This document shows positions 51,923 to 61,125 of a stretch of 64,000 nucleotides of DNA, piece after piece. Made by a program: the position numbers and the translations under genes. Source of the stretch: Lachnospiraceae bacterium (GTDB lineage Bacteria; Bacillota; Clostridia; Lachnospirales; Lachnospiraceae); NCBI GenBank assembly GCA_017521985.1, contig JAFXAZ010000006.1, forward strand, positions 1-64,000, read 5' to 3'. Every line of letters begins with the position of its first letter. Within the stretch, counting starts at the first letter, position 1. The notes under the pieces were generated by a model, which had not been told where the DNA came from, searched no databases, and worked only from the letters and a program-made list of their open reading frames with translations.

Positions 51923-53215
51923 TTAATTTTGATTTTCTAATACAATATTCAACGAGCTCTCTTTGTATGTACCCTGACTCTGGCGCATAATCACCAGCTC
52001 TATCGATTCGCCTACATTCAACTGCTGTAAATGATAGGACAAGGAAGTCATGGACGAAATATCTTTATCCCCTACTTTTATAATAATATCGCCTGCCTGA
52101 ATACCGGCCCTCATTGCCGGAGACTCTAACTTCACGCCCAGTACATACGCTCCATATGGAATACCGTGTTCCCCATGAGCCTGCTCGGTTACTTCTGTGC
52201 CTTTTACACCAAACACTGCCACAGCCTCCGCATTTGACATACGCTCCACTCTCTTTTTTAGTTCACTAATGCCCAAAGCGGTAATCAGGTTGGAGTCTTG
52301 TGCCGAGTTGTTGTTCTGATACAGCACACCCAATAGCTGTCCCTGTAAATTTACCAGAAAACCATTCGGATTTGAAACACCATACATATCGGTTGTTATC
52401 AGCCTGTAGTTAGCATCCCAGCTATTAACTTCCACACCATTTGCCGTAATAAATCCGTACATTACACTTCCATTCACACCGTTTGGATTACCAATTGCCA
52501 TAACAGTACTTCCCACTAATGCTTTGTTATTGGAAGATGTCATTTCCACCACCTTGCATTGTTCCAAAGTTTCTTCACTAAGAAGCTCCTTAGAAACCGC
52601 TACCACTGCCAATCCTGCATCTGCATCCTCCCCTTTCACGTATCCGTCTGCAACCATACTGTCTACAAACGTCACTTTTATTTTGTCTGCATTTAAAAGA
52701 CAATCTCGTTCAACCAGAACTAACAGCTCCGTACCATTATCTGCAACGATTGCTCCCATTGCCGAATTAGAGCTGGTATTAGTACTCTCCAGCCAACTCA
52801 CAGAACTGGAAACTCCATCCACCTGCGCAAGCCAGCGTTTACAATTTTCTGCATTTTGCTTTAAGAGATAAATCATATCCCGCAGCAAGGTTTCCGTATC
52901 CGGTTCTTCAATCACAATACTTGGCTTCGGTTCCTCGTCTACTAAAAGCATATCCTCCGGTCTCACTTCCTCCTTGATATATGGCGCACTTTCCTCCGGA
53001 AATTTCACCTGGTTTGTTGGTGTTGGTGTCGGAAAAAGCTTTTCCTCTAAAATCGGTGACACAAAGACCATGGTCACACAGGCAATTAAACCAAATAGCA
53101 CCGCAAGCACTGCTACTTCCAATGCCCTTCGCATAATACGTCTGCGATTTCGTGGCCTTGTCTTTATCCGCTCTTCTAAAAAATCACTGGTATTTATAGG
53201 GGTTCTCTCGTCCAT
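51923..53215 (-). CDS. HtrA/DegP-like membrane protein with PDZ domain, catalytic triad apparently lost
   Basis: ATG at 53215 has GGAGG upstream (430 residues). A basic cytoplasmic start precedes one helix (about residues 33-53). The trypsin-like domain keeps the fold landmarks (GAIVADNGTELLVLVERDCLL, MAIGNPNGVNGSVMYGFITANG), but where active HtrA has a His in the NHVV block this has no His, the TDLAV Asp is replaced (DAGLAVV), and GNSGGP is NPNGFLV, so the Ser is gone. The PDZ domain (YGAYVLGVKLESPAMRAGIQAGDIIIKV) is normal. It is probably a non-proteolytic scaffold or sensor, located 24 bases from yhaM. Confidence 0.82.
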   Translation of the reverse strand: MDERTPINTSDFLEERIKTRPRNRRRIMRRALEVAVLAVLFGLIACVTMVFVSPILEEKLFPTPTPTNQVKFPEESAPYIKEEVRPEDMLLVDEEPKPSIVIEEPDTETLLRDMIYLLKQNAENCKRWLAQVDGVSSSVSWLESTNTSSNSAMGAIVADNGTELLVLVERDCLLNADKIKVTFVDSMVADGYVKGEDADAGLAVVAVSKELLSEETLEQCKVVEMTSSNNKALVGSTVMAIGNPNGVNGSVMYGFITANGVEVNSWDANYRLITTDMYGVSNPNGFLVNLQGQLLGVLYQNNNSAQDSNLITALGISELKKRVERMSNAEAVAVFGVKGTEVTEQAHGEHGIPYGAYVLGVKLESPAMRAGIQAGDIIIKVGDKDISSMTSLSYHLQQLNVGESIELVIMRQSQGTYKESSLNIVLENQN

Positions 53216-53255
53216 ATTTGTCCTCCATAGCGCAAAAACACGCATACTTTAAATA

Positions 53256-53284
53256 AGTATACAAGATTTTGCACCTCATAGCAA
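53256..53284 (-). promoter_or_regulatory. Promoter of the HtrA-like gene
   Basis: On the minus strand TTGCTA (53284-53279), a 17-base spacer and TATACT (53261-53256) form a good sigma-A promoter about 40 bases before the start codon at 53215. Confidence 0.65.
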
Positions 53285-53311
53285 GATTTTCTAGCCCTTT
53301 ACTGATTTTGG

Positions 53312-53320
53312 TGTTATACT
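53312..53320 (+). promoter_or_regulatory. Extended -10 promoter of mutS2
   Basis: TG-T-TATACT (53312-53320) is an extended -10 element about 35 bases before the mutS2 start; no good -35 box is present. It lies back to back with the HtrA-like promoter. Confidence 0.45.
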
Positions 53321-53354
53321 AAAATATATATGATTTACTGATTTGGGAGCAGCC

Positions 53355-55730
53355 ATGAACAAAAAAGGTTTACAAATTTTAGAATATTATAAAATTATAT
53401 CTATGCTGGCAGAAAAAGCCTCCTCTGAGCCCGGCAAGGCTCTTTGCGAAAAGCTTTATCCTTCCACTGTTTTAGAGGAAATCGAGGAGGCACAGACCGA
53501 AACCGCAGACGCACTGTCCCGGCTGTTTGCCAAGGGCAATGTTTCTTTTGGCAGCAATAAAGACTTAGGCTTTGCAATTAAAAGTTTGGAAATCGGTAGT
53601 ACCTTGTCTATTTCCGAGCTTCTAAAAATTGCAAATATGTTAGAAAATGTGGCACGTGTGAAGAACTACGGCAGACCGGAAAAAGACGACGAAACGCCGG
53701 ACTCTCTTACTCCGTACTTTGAGATTCTGCAGCCACTGACCCCCCTTTCTTCTGAAATCCGCAGATGTATTTTTTCCGAAGAAGATATTGCGGATGATGC
53801 TTCTCCAACCTTGAAGCATATCCGCAGACAGATGATTATTGTAGGAGAGCGCATACACACCCAATTAAACAGTATGTTAAACGGTTCCATGCGCAGCATG
53901 CTTCAAGACGCAGTCATTACCATGCGTAACAACCGCTACTGTCTGCCGATTAAGGCCGAGTACAAGAGTCATGTTTCCGGTATGGTACATGACCAGTCTT
54001 CCTCTGGCTCTACCTTTTTTATTGAACCGGCTGCCATTGTAAATTTAAACAATCAGCTGCGTGAGCTGGAAATTGAAGAACAAGAAGAAATTCAGGTTAT
54101 TTTATCTACCTTAAGTGCAGAGGCCAGCGAGCACACCGTGGCACTTATGGACAACCAGCGCACCATGACCCGGTTAGACTTCGTTTTTGCCAAAGCAAAG
54201 CTTGCCATGGACATGAACGCTACCAGACCGCTTTTTAATAAAGACCACTACATTCGTATCCGTGGCGGACGTCATCCGCTTTTAGACAAGAAAAAAGTAG
54301 TGCCGATTGACATTCATTTAGGTAAAGATTTTGACTTATTGATTGTCACCGGCCCAAACACCGGCGGTAAGACCGTCTCCTTAAAGACCGTGGGACTTTT
54401 TACTTTGATGGGACAGGCAGGTCTTCACATTCCGGCTTTAGACCGTTCCGAGCTTGGGCTTTTCACCAAGGTTTACGCAGATATCGGCGATGAACAGAGT
54501 ATTGAGCAAAGTCTTAGTACCTTCTCCTCCCACATGGTCAATATTGTTACGATTTTAAAATACGCGGACGCAGACAGCCTCTGTTTATTTGACGAGTTAG
54601 GAGCCGGCACAGACCCGACAGAAGGCGCCGCCCTTGCTATTGCGATTTTAAATCACCTCCACGACAGAGGTATCCGCACTATGGCAACTACCCACTATAG
54701 TGAGTTAAAGCTTTACGCACTATCCACACCATTTGTGGAAAATGCCTGCTGTGAATTTGACGTAGCCAGCCTTCGTCCGACTTACCGACTGCTAATCGGT
54801 ATTCCGGGCAAAAGTAATGCTTTTGCCATTTCCCAGAAGCTGGGACTTTCCAAGGATATTATTGAAGCGGCCAAGGAGCAAATCAGTGCCGAAAAAGAGT
54901 CCTTTGAGGATGTTATTTCTAATTTAGAGCATAGCCGACTGGCTATTGAAAAAGAACAAAAAGAAATTGAAGCTTACAAAAAAGAAATCAAAGCTTTAAA
55001 AGACCAATTAGCATCTAAAAAAGACCGATTGGATGACTCTCGCGACAAAATTTTGCGTGAAGCCAACGAACAGGCACGTGCAATCTTGCAGGAAGCCAAA
55101 GAAGTGGCGGACGAAACCATCCGTTCCATGACCAAAGCCGGTCTCAATACCGTAAGTGATTTAGAGCGTCAACGCCAAAAAGTCCGCGATCAGATAAATA
55201 AGAAAAACGAAAAGCTTGCTGTGAAGTCTGCAAATCAGGCTCCAAAGAAAATTTTAACCGAAAAAGATATTCGCATCGGCGATAATATTAAAGTTATCAG
55301 TTCCGGCTTTACCGGTACTATCAGCTCCCTTCCGGACAAAAAAGGTAACCTGTTCGTACAGTGCGGTATCATCCGCTCTCAGGTCAATATTAAGGATCTG
55401 CAGCTGATACAAGAAGAACCGGAGAAAAAGCCGGTGTTACAACGTACCAATACCGGCAATATCAAAATGTCCAAATCCTTTGGTATTTCGCCGGAAATTA
55501 ATTTATTGGGAAGCACCGTTGACGAAGCACTTGCAAAGCTGGACAAATATCTGGATGATGCATACCTGGCACATTTAGGCAGCGTTCGCATTGTCCACGG
55601 CAAAGGCACCGGTGCACTACGTACCGCAGTTCACCAATATCTGAAGCGTGCTTCTTACGTAAAAAGCTTTCGCCTGGGCGAACATGGCGAAGGAGACGCC
55701 GGTGTTACCATCGCGGAATTCAAACAATAG
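53355..55730 (+). CDS. mutS2: Endonuclease MutS2
   Basis: ATG at 53355 with GGGAG upstream gives 791 residues, the normal MutS2 length. The MutS core has Walker A GPNTGGKTVSL near 334, Walker B LCFDELGAGTDPTEGAAL-like (LCLFDELGAGTDP) and THYSELK. A coiled coil precedes the C-terminal Smr nuclease domain (NLLGSTVDEAL, HGKGTGALR). MutS2 suppresses recombination and resolves collided ribosomes. It is divergent from the HtrA-like gene and is followed 9 bases later by the response-regulator gene. Confidence 0.95.
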   Translation: MNKKGLQILEYYKIISMLAEKASSEPGKALCEKLYPSTVLEEIEEAQTETADALSRLFAKGNVSFGSNKDLGFAIKSLEIGSTLSISELLKIANMLENVARVKNYGRPEKDDETPDSLTPYFEILQPLTPLSSEIRRCIFSEEDIADDASPTLKHIRRQMIIVGERIHTQLNSMLNGSMRSMLQDAVITMRNNRYCLPIKAEYKSHVSGMVHDQSSSGSTFFIEPAAIVNLNNQLRELEIEEQEEIQVILSTLSAEASEHTVALMDNQRTMTRLDFVFAKAKLAMDMNATRPLFNKDHYIRIRGGRHPLLDKKKVVPIDIHLGKDFDLLIVTGPNTGGKTVSLKTVGLFTLMGQAGLHIPALDRSELGLFTKVYADIGDEQSIEQSLSTFSSHMVNIVTILKYADADSLCLFDELGAGTDPTEGAALAIAILNHLHDRGIRTMATTHYSELKLYALSTPFVENACCEFDVASLRPTYRLLIGIPGKSNAFAISQKLGLSKDIIEAAKEQISAEKESFEDVISNLEHSRLAIEKEQKEIEAYKKEIKALKDQLASKKDRLDDSRDKILREANEQARAILQEAKEVADETIRSMTKAGLNTVSDLERQRQKVRDQINKKNEKLAVKSANQAPKKILTEKDIRIGDNIKVISSGFTGTISSLPDKKGNLFVQCGIIRSQVNIKDLQLIQEEPEKKPVLQRTNTGNIKMSKSFGISPEINLLGSTVDEALAKLDKYLDDAYLAHLGSVRIVHGKGTGALRTAVHQYLKRASYVKSFRLGEHGEGDAGVTIAEFKQ

Positions 55731-55739
55731 GAGGTTATT

Positions 55740-56438
55740 ATGGTAAATAAACAAAAAATCTTAATTGTAGATGACGATGAAAATATTGCTGAGCTTATCA
55801 GCCTCTATTTAACCAAAGAATGTTTTGACACCAAAATTGTACATGACGGAGAAAGTGCTTTAGAGGCACATAAAACCTTTCAGCCGGATTTAATTTTATT
55901 AGATATTATGCTTCCTCGTATGGATGGATATCAGGTATGTCGCGAGCTTCGAACTTATTCCGGCACCCCGGTTATCATGCTTTCCGCCAAAGGAGAAGTG
56001 TTTGATAAAGTGCTTGGTCTGGAGTTGGGTGCAGATGATTATATGGAAAAGCCATTTGATTCAAAAGAGCTTGTAGCTCGTGCCAAGGCTATTTTACGTC
56101 GCGTGAAGCCTGTGGCTTCTGCCGCCCCTGCCAAAAATGTCAAGAGTGTTTCCTATCCGGACTTGGAAATCAGCCTTACCAACTACTCTGTTACCTACAT
56201 GAACCAACGCATTGATATGCCGCCAAAGGAACTGGAATTATTATATTTCATGGCATCCTCTCCAAATCATGTCTTTACCCGCGAGCAGCTGCTTGACCAG
56301 ATTTGGGGCTACGAATACATTGGCGATACACGCACCGTGGATGTACATATCAAGCGCCTTAGAGAAAAAATCAAGGACCACAATGCATGGCGTATTGCCA
56401 CCATCTGGGGCATTGGTTACAAATTCGAGGTTAAGTAA
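55740..56438 (+). CDS. OmpR-family response regulator
   Basis: A 232-residue protein with a receiver domain (D55 in LLDIMLPRMDG, K104 in EKPFD) and a C-terminal winged helix (FTREQLLDQIWGYEYIGDTRTVDVHIKRLREKI). AGGAGG lies just before the ATG. The last base pairs overlap the kinase start (TAATG), so the two are translated together. The signal is unknown. Confidence 0.94.
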   Translation: MVNKQKILIVDDDENIAELISLYLTKECFDTKIVHDGESALEAHKTFQPDLILLDIMLPRMDGYQVCRELRTYSGTPVIMLSAKGEVFDKVLGLELGADDYMEKPFDSKELVARAKAILRRVKPVASAAPAKNVKSVSYPDLEISLTNYSVTYMNQRIDMPPKELELLYFMASSPNHVFTREQLLDQIWGYEYIGDTRTVDVHIKRLREKIKDHNAWRIATIWGIGYKFEVK

Positions 56439-57862
56439 TGAAACGAACAATTTACCTGAAATTTTTACTGGGGTATGCAATTTTTGGTATTTTTTCCTAT
56501 GTCCTGATTGCTACCTACGTTCCGGATATGCTGACACGTTATTTTGTCCATGAGGAATCCTCTTCCCTTTATCAGGAGGCGGTTTTAATTGCAGACACCT
56601 ATGCGTCCAAGCTCTATACCAGTGAAATTTCTCTGGAAACAGTAAAAGAACAATTGAATGCTCTGACTGTTTTTCTGGACGCTGATATTTGGATTTTAAA
56701 TCCCAGCGGGCGAATGGTTTTAGACTCTGCCCACCCGGTAGATATAGAAGAAGTTCAGATTGTGGAAGGATTTGATCCTGCCGGTGTTGCAGGTAGTTAT
56801 TATGTCATTGGTAATTTTTTTGACTACTTTGATACTACAAAACTTACCGTGATGGCACCCATTATGTCCAACTACCAAATTAATGGTTATGTGGTGATTC
56901 ATTCCGACTACAGCTCTATCTTGGACAGCTGCTATAGCCTGCAGGGTGCTATCTACCTTTGTTTTGGCATTTTATTTCTGCTGTCTTTGATTATATTAAT
57001 TTTCTTTACCGGATTCGTATATATTCCGCTTCGCAAAATCACTAAAGCAACAGAGCAGTATGCTACCGGCAATTATCATTATGAGCTACAGCCGGACAGC
57101 AGCGACGAAATCGGTTATTTAGCAAGCATTTTATCCTATATGGCAAGTGAAATCGCACGTTCCGAAGACGACCAGAAAAAGTTTGTAGCCAATGTAAGCC
57201 ACGATTTTCGCTCTCCTCTTACCTCTATTCGCGGCTATTTGGAAGCTATGCTGGATGGTACCATTCCACCGGAACTCCATGAAAAGTACCTGCGTATTGT
57301 TTTAAACGAAACAGAGCGCTTAACGAAGCTTACTAACGGACTTCTCCAACTTAACAACCTAAATACCAAGGGCTTGCTTTTGGACAAAACGCATTTTGGT
57401 ATTAATAAAGTTATTCGGGACACAGCCGCGTCCTTTGAGGGCACCTGCCAGAAGAAAAATATTAAATTGCAGCTCCTTTTAACGGGGGATGAAATGCTGG
57501 TTCACGCTGACATGGGCAAAATTCAACAGGTATTATACAATCTTTTGGACAATGCCATTAAATTTAGCCACATGGACTCCAATATCAAAATCGAAACTAC
57601 CGAAAAGAAAAATAAGCTTCATATTTCTGTCAAAGATTATGGCATCGGTATACCAAAGGACGAAATAAAGCTTGTTTGGGACCGTTTTTATAAGTCAGAC
57701 GCATCCCGCGGCAAGGACAAAAAAGGCACCGGCCTGGGTCTTGCCATTACCAAAGAAATTATGCAGTCCCACGGCGAAAATATCAACGTTATCAGTACCC
57801 AGGGCGCTGGTAGTGAATTTATCTTCACTCTGCCGATTTCAGAGAAGATGGAAGAAATGTAA
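56438..57862 (+). CDS. Membrane sensor histidine kinase
   Basis: A 474-residue kinase with two membrane helices (about residues 6-28 and 170-195), an extracytoplasmic loop of about 140 residues, a HAMP domain, the phosphoacceptor block FVANVSHDFRSPLTSIRGYL (His255) and an ATPase domain with NLLDNAIKFS, DYGIGIP and GTGLGLAI. It pairs with the preceding OmpR-type regulator. The type is close to Gram-positive cell-envelope-stress kinases, but the stimulus is unknown. Confidence 0.93.
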   Translation: MKRTIYLKFLLGYAIFGIFSYVLIATYVPDMLTRYFVHEESSSLYQEAVLIADTYASKLYTSEISLETVKEQLNALTVFLDADIWILNPSGRMVLDSAHPVDIEEVQIVEGFDPAGVAGSYYVIGNFFDYFDTTKLTVMAPIMSNYQINGYVVIHSDYSSILDSCYSLQGAIYLCFGILFLLSLIILIFFTGFVYIPLRKITKATEQYATGNYHYELQPDSSDEIGYLASILSYMASEIARSEDDQKKFVANVSHDFRSPLTSIRGYLEAMLDGTIPPELHEKYLRIVLNETERLTKLTNGLLQLNNLNTKGLLLDKTHFGINKVIRDTAASFEGTCQKKNIKLQLLLTGDEMLVHADMGKIQQVLYNLLDNAIKFSHMDSNIKIETTEKKNKLHISVKDYGIGIPKDEIKLVWDRFYKSDASRGKDKKGTGLGLAITKEIMQSHGENINVISTQGAGSEFIFTLPISEKMEEM

Positions 57863-57882
57863 TATATAAAATCAATAAAAAA

Positions 57883-57923
57883 GGCATGACCCGAATGAAT
57901 CTTCGAACGTCATGCCATTTTTT
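57883..57923. terminator. Bidirectional terminator between the two-component pair and trmL
   Basis: GGCATGAC (57883-57890) pairs with GTCATGCC (57909-57916). A-rich sequence lies on the left and T bases (57918-57923) on the right, so it can end transcripts from both sides. Confidence 0.85.
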
Positions 57924-57943
57924 GTATTTGCTTATTTGTCAGC

Positions 57944-58438
57944 TTATTCCTTCCACTGCAGTCTGTGAAGCTCGCCTTCTAACTGCATGGACGCAAAGTT
58001 CTGCTGGCGGAGTGCTTCATAAAGGCAAATTGCCACAGAATTGGATAAATTCAGGGAACGAATGTCCGCAAGCATCGGGATACGGATGCAGGTGTCCTCG
58101 TAGTCCACGAGAATTTCCTCCGGAATGCCGGCACTTTCCTTGCCAAACATAATAAAGTCATTCTCACCAAAGGTCACCTCACTGTATACGTGCTTTGCCT
58201 TTGTGGTAGCCATCCAGATTTTGGCACCCGGATTCTTTTCCAGAAATTCTTCAAAGTTCATGTAGCGATATAGCTGTACGTGTTTCCAATAATCCATACC
58301 TGCGCGTTTAACTGCTTTATCATCCAACTTAAACCCTAAAGGCTCAACGAGATGAAGTTTGGTCCCGGTAGCCACGCAGGTACGGCCGATATTTGCGGTG
58401 TTCTGCGGAATTTCCGGCTGATGCAAAATAATATTCAT
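57944..58438 (-). CDS. trmL: tRNA (cytidine/uridine-34-2'-O)-methyltransferase
   Basis: A 164-residue SPOUT methyltransferase. Motifs are MNIILHQPEIPQNTANIGRTCVATG, LVEPLGFKLDDKAVKRAGMDYW, FGKESAGIPEEIL and IPMLADIRSLNLSNSVAICLYEALRQ, matching TrmL (YibK). It methylates the wobble base of tRNA-Leu. It starts 1 base after the aminotransferase gene. Confidence 0.95.
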   Translation of the reverse strand: MNIILHQPEIPQNTANIGRTCVATGTKLHLVEPLGFKLDDKAVKRAGMDYWKHVQLYRYMNFEEFLEKNPGAKIWMATTKAKHVYSEVTFGENDFIMFGKESAGIPEEILVDYEDTCIRIPMLADIRSLNLSNSVAICLYEALRQQNFASMQLEGELHRLQWKE

Positions 58439-58439
58439 G

Positions 58440-59612
58440 CTATTTCATTTCCTCTCTCAGCTTTTCTACGAAACGCTTCATTCTTTCCATAGCAATTTTC
58501 AAGTTTTCTAAAGAGTATGCATAAGAGATTCGTAAGAAACCTTCACCGGAATCGCCAAACGCGTTACCTGGCACAACCGCCACTTTCTCTGCCTCCAGGA
58601 AACGGGTAGCAAACTCGTCGCTGGTAATGCCAAATTCCTTGATACAAGGGAATACGTAGAAAGCACCATAAGGCTCAAAGCATTCCAGTCCCATTTCCTT
58701 AAACGCATGCATCAAAAATCTACGTCTCTGATTGTATGCAGTTCTCATCTCTGCAATATCATCATCACCATCGCGCAGTGCCTTTACTGCAGCATACTGG
58801 CTGGTAGTCGGAGCACACATGATAGCAAACTGGTGAATCTTGGTCATCTGCTCAATAATTTCCTGTGGTCCACAAGCATAGCCCAGTCTCCAACCGGTCA
58901 TCGCATACGCTTTAGAGAAACCATTAATCAAAACGGTTCTCTCGTACATGCCCGGAATCTCTACGATAGATACATGTTTGTCTTTGTATGTAAGCTCTGC
59001 ATAAATTTCATCAGACATAACGAACAAGTCATGTTTGATAATCACTTCTGCAATAGCCTCTAAATCCTTACGTTCCATAATAGCACCGGTAGGATTGTTT
59101 GGGAATGGTAAAATCAGTACCTTCGTCTTGTCCGTAATGTGTTCTTCTAACTCTGCTGCTGTCAAACGGAATTCATTTTCCGCCTTTAAGTTAATGGCAA
59201 CAGGCTTAGCACCTGCTAGGATTGCACAAGGCTCATAAGAAACATAGCTTGGCTGAGGAATCAGCACTTCGTCGCCCGGGTCACACATAGCACGGATGCC
59301 AATGTCGATTGCTTCTGAACCGCCAACGGTAATAATTACCTGCTTGCGTGGATTATATTCTACATTCTGTTTTCTTTTTAAATAATTACAGATTTCCTGT
59401 CTTAACTCCATAAGACCGCTGTTGGAGGTATAAAATGTACGACCCTTTTCCAAAGAATCCATACCTTCCTTACGAACATGCCAAGGAGTATCAAAATCCG
59501 GTTCGCCTACACCCAGTGAAATTACATCCTCCATTTCACTTACAATGTCAAAAAACTTACGGATACCGGATGGTTTAATATTTACTACTGTTTTTGATAA
59601 AGGATTTCTCAT
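58440..59612 (-). CDS. PLP-dependent aminotransferase, class I/II (PatA type)
   Basis: A 390-residue enzyme of fold type I. The PLP lysine is in INGFSKAYAMTGWRLGY, and other conserved blocks are FPNNPTGAIMERKDLEAI, MSDEIYAELTY and the C-terminal RISYAYSLENLKIAMERM. The type is common in Firmicutes as an aromatic or branched-chain aminotransferase. It overlaps the Lrp-type regulator gene by 4 bases, so it is probably controlled with or by it. Confidence 0.93.
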   Translation of the reverse strand: MRNPLSKTVVNIKPSGIRKFFDIVSEMEDVISLGVGEPDFDTPWHVRKEGMDSLEKGRTFYTSNSGLMELRQEICNYLKRKQNVEYNPRKQVIITVGGSEAIDIGIRAMCDPGDEVLIPQPSYVSYEPCAILAGAKPVAINLKAENEFRLTAAELEEHITDKTKVLILPFPNNPTGAIMERKDLEAIAEVIIKHDLFVMSDEIYAELTYKDKHVSIVEIPGMYERTVLINGFSKAYAMTGWRLGYACGPQEIIEQMTKIHQFAIMCAPTTSQYAAVKALRDGDDDIAEMRTAYNQRRRFLMHAFKEMGLECFEPYGAFYVFPCIKEFGITSDEFATRFLEAEKVAVVPGNAFGDSGEGFLRISYAYSLENLKIAMERMKRFVEKLREEMK

Positions 59613-60091
59613 GATGTAAACAACTCTCTTTCATCTTCCACTTTGCGTGCTAATATAGTACCATGGTCTTTGTATTTTTTCAGAATAAAATGTGTGGCAG
59701 TACTAAGAACGGAGTCTAATGTAGCCAGCTTTTCAGATACGAACATGGAAATATCCTTCAAAGACTTCCCTTCCAAGGTTACTAATAAATCGTAGCCTCC
59801 GGAAATCAGATATACGGAATTTACTTCCGGATACTTATAAATACGCTCTGCAATATTATCAAAGCCCTGACCTCTCTGCGGAGTAACACGTACCTCAATC
59901 AAAGCAGATACTTTTTCCTTCGTAGTTTTTTCCCAGTTAATCATAGTGTGGTACCCGCAAATAATGCCTTCTGCTTCCATCTTTGCAAGCTCATTTACAA
60001 TATCCACTTCTTCTACACCAAGAATTACCGCCAATTCTTTTGTATTGATGCGGCTGTTTTTTTCAATAATAGTTAATAATTCTTCTCTCAT
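59609..60091 (-). CDS. Lrp/AsnC-family regulator
   Basis: A 160-residue protein with an N-terminal helix-turn-helix (ILLTIIEKNSRINTKELAVILGVEEVDIVNELAKMEAEGIICGY-like) and a C-terminal ligand-binding ACT-like domain (EVRVTPQRGQGFDNIAERIYKYPEVNSVYLISGGYDLLVTLEG). It probably senses an amino acid and controls the downstream aminotransferase gene, which it overlaps by 4 bases. Confidence 0.92.
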   Translation of the reverse strand: MREELLTIIEKNSRINTKELAVILGVEEVDIVNELAKMEAEGIICGYHTMINWEKTTKEKVSALIEVRVTPQRGQGFDNIAERIYKYPEVNSVYLISGGYDLLVTLEGKSLKDISMFVSEKLATLDSVLSTATHFILKKYKDHGTILARKVEDERELFTS

Positions 60092-60100
60092 AATAAACCT

Positions 60101-61108
60101 CTACATTTTATCAATTTCATCGGTTTTTGGTCTTTCCAAAAATCTGGTTTCATCGCCCTCTTCCGTATGGTTCACAAGCACACGGTCATTGTCGTCCGTA
60201 AGTCTGCCAATCACTGCTGCCGAAATACCGGTTTCTGCAAGCTTCTCTGCCAATGCTTCTCCGTCCTCCGTCACCATTAATAAAGCCCCACCGGACAATA
60301 ATTCATATGGATTCAGTCCAAAAACTTCACATATTTCTATGGTTTCCTGCTTTATAGGTATTTTCTTTAGGTCAATTCGAATTCCGGCCTGAGCCGCCTC
60401 TGCCAGCTCCCACAACGCCCGATAGATTCCTCCTCCGGAAATATCATGCATGGCGCAAACCCCTGCCTCCATGGCAACTCGCGCTTCCGGCAAAACAGAC
60501 AAGTACATATTATACCTGGATGCCTCTGCAATCATTCTGGATGGAAGTCTCATTTCCAGCTCGTTCTTTTTGGTCTCTGCAATTTTGGCGGTACCTTGTA
60601 AACCTATCCATTTACTGATTACCACGTCCATCCCCGGCTTCATAGTCTTTACCTCGAAACCTCGGGATATACCAAGAGCTGTCACTGTAGCAATGGTCTC
60701 TGTCACAAACGGACTGACCGTTGTATGTCCGCCAAGTATGGTTATTTGATGGTCTGCTGCAAACTGCTCAGCCTCTTCCATCATATGTCTAAGCTCTGAT
60801 TCATATGCCGCCTCCGGAAGAACCAGGGAAAGTTCCACGCCAAAAGCTTCCGCACCCCCACAAATCAGATTGTTGCAGGCAATTATCATCGCTTCCACCA
60901 CAACCATACGGTGGCGGCCGATGGCGGCAGCCGTAGCAGAGCCCATGCGGCTTGTTCCTCCCTCCGAAACGGCAAAAAGGGCGCAGTCCGCCCCTATTTT
61001 TGCTCCTTGAATAAGATGACATGCTTTGTCAATGGATTTGCTATTCTGTTGTACATATTTGAGTACGGAACGTTTTAATACGCTCTCTGAAACCTTTCCA
61101 ATGTTCAT
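60101..61108 (-). CDS. AIR synthase-like (PurM/HypE superfamily) protein
   Basis: A 335-residue protein with the PurM/HypE/SelD/ThiL type ATP-binding fold: GADCALFAVSEGG, VVVEAMIIACNNLICGGAEAFG, ILGGHTTVSPFVTETIATVTALG, CAMHDISGGGIYRALWELAEA and the GGALLMV motif near residue 285. HypE-type C-terminal tails with the terminal Cys are absent. It may act in a maturation step but the exact reaction is unknown. It lies 9 bases upstream of the Lrp gene. Confidence 0.88.
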   Translation of the reverse strand: MNIGKVSESVLKRSVLKYVQQNSKSIDKACHLIQGAKIGADCALFAVSEGGTSRMGSATAAAIGRHRMVVVEAMIIACNNLICGGAEAFGVELSLVLPEAAYESELRHMMEEAEQFAADHQITILGGHTTVSPFVTETIATVTALGISRGFEVKTMKPGMDVVISKWIGLQGTAKIAETKKNELEMRLPSRMIAEASRYNMYLSVLPEARVAMEAGVCAMHDISGGGIYRALWELAEAAQAGIRIDLKKIPIKQETIEICEVFGLNPYELLSGGALLMVTEDGEALAEKLAETGISAAVIGRLTDDNDRVLVNHTEEGDETRFLERPKTDEIDKM

Positions 61109-61125
61109 GTCATCTACCTCAAACT

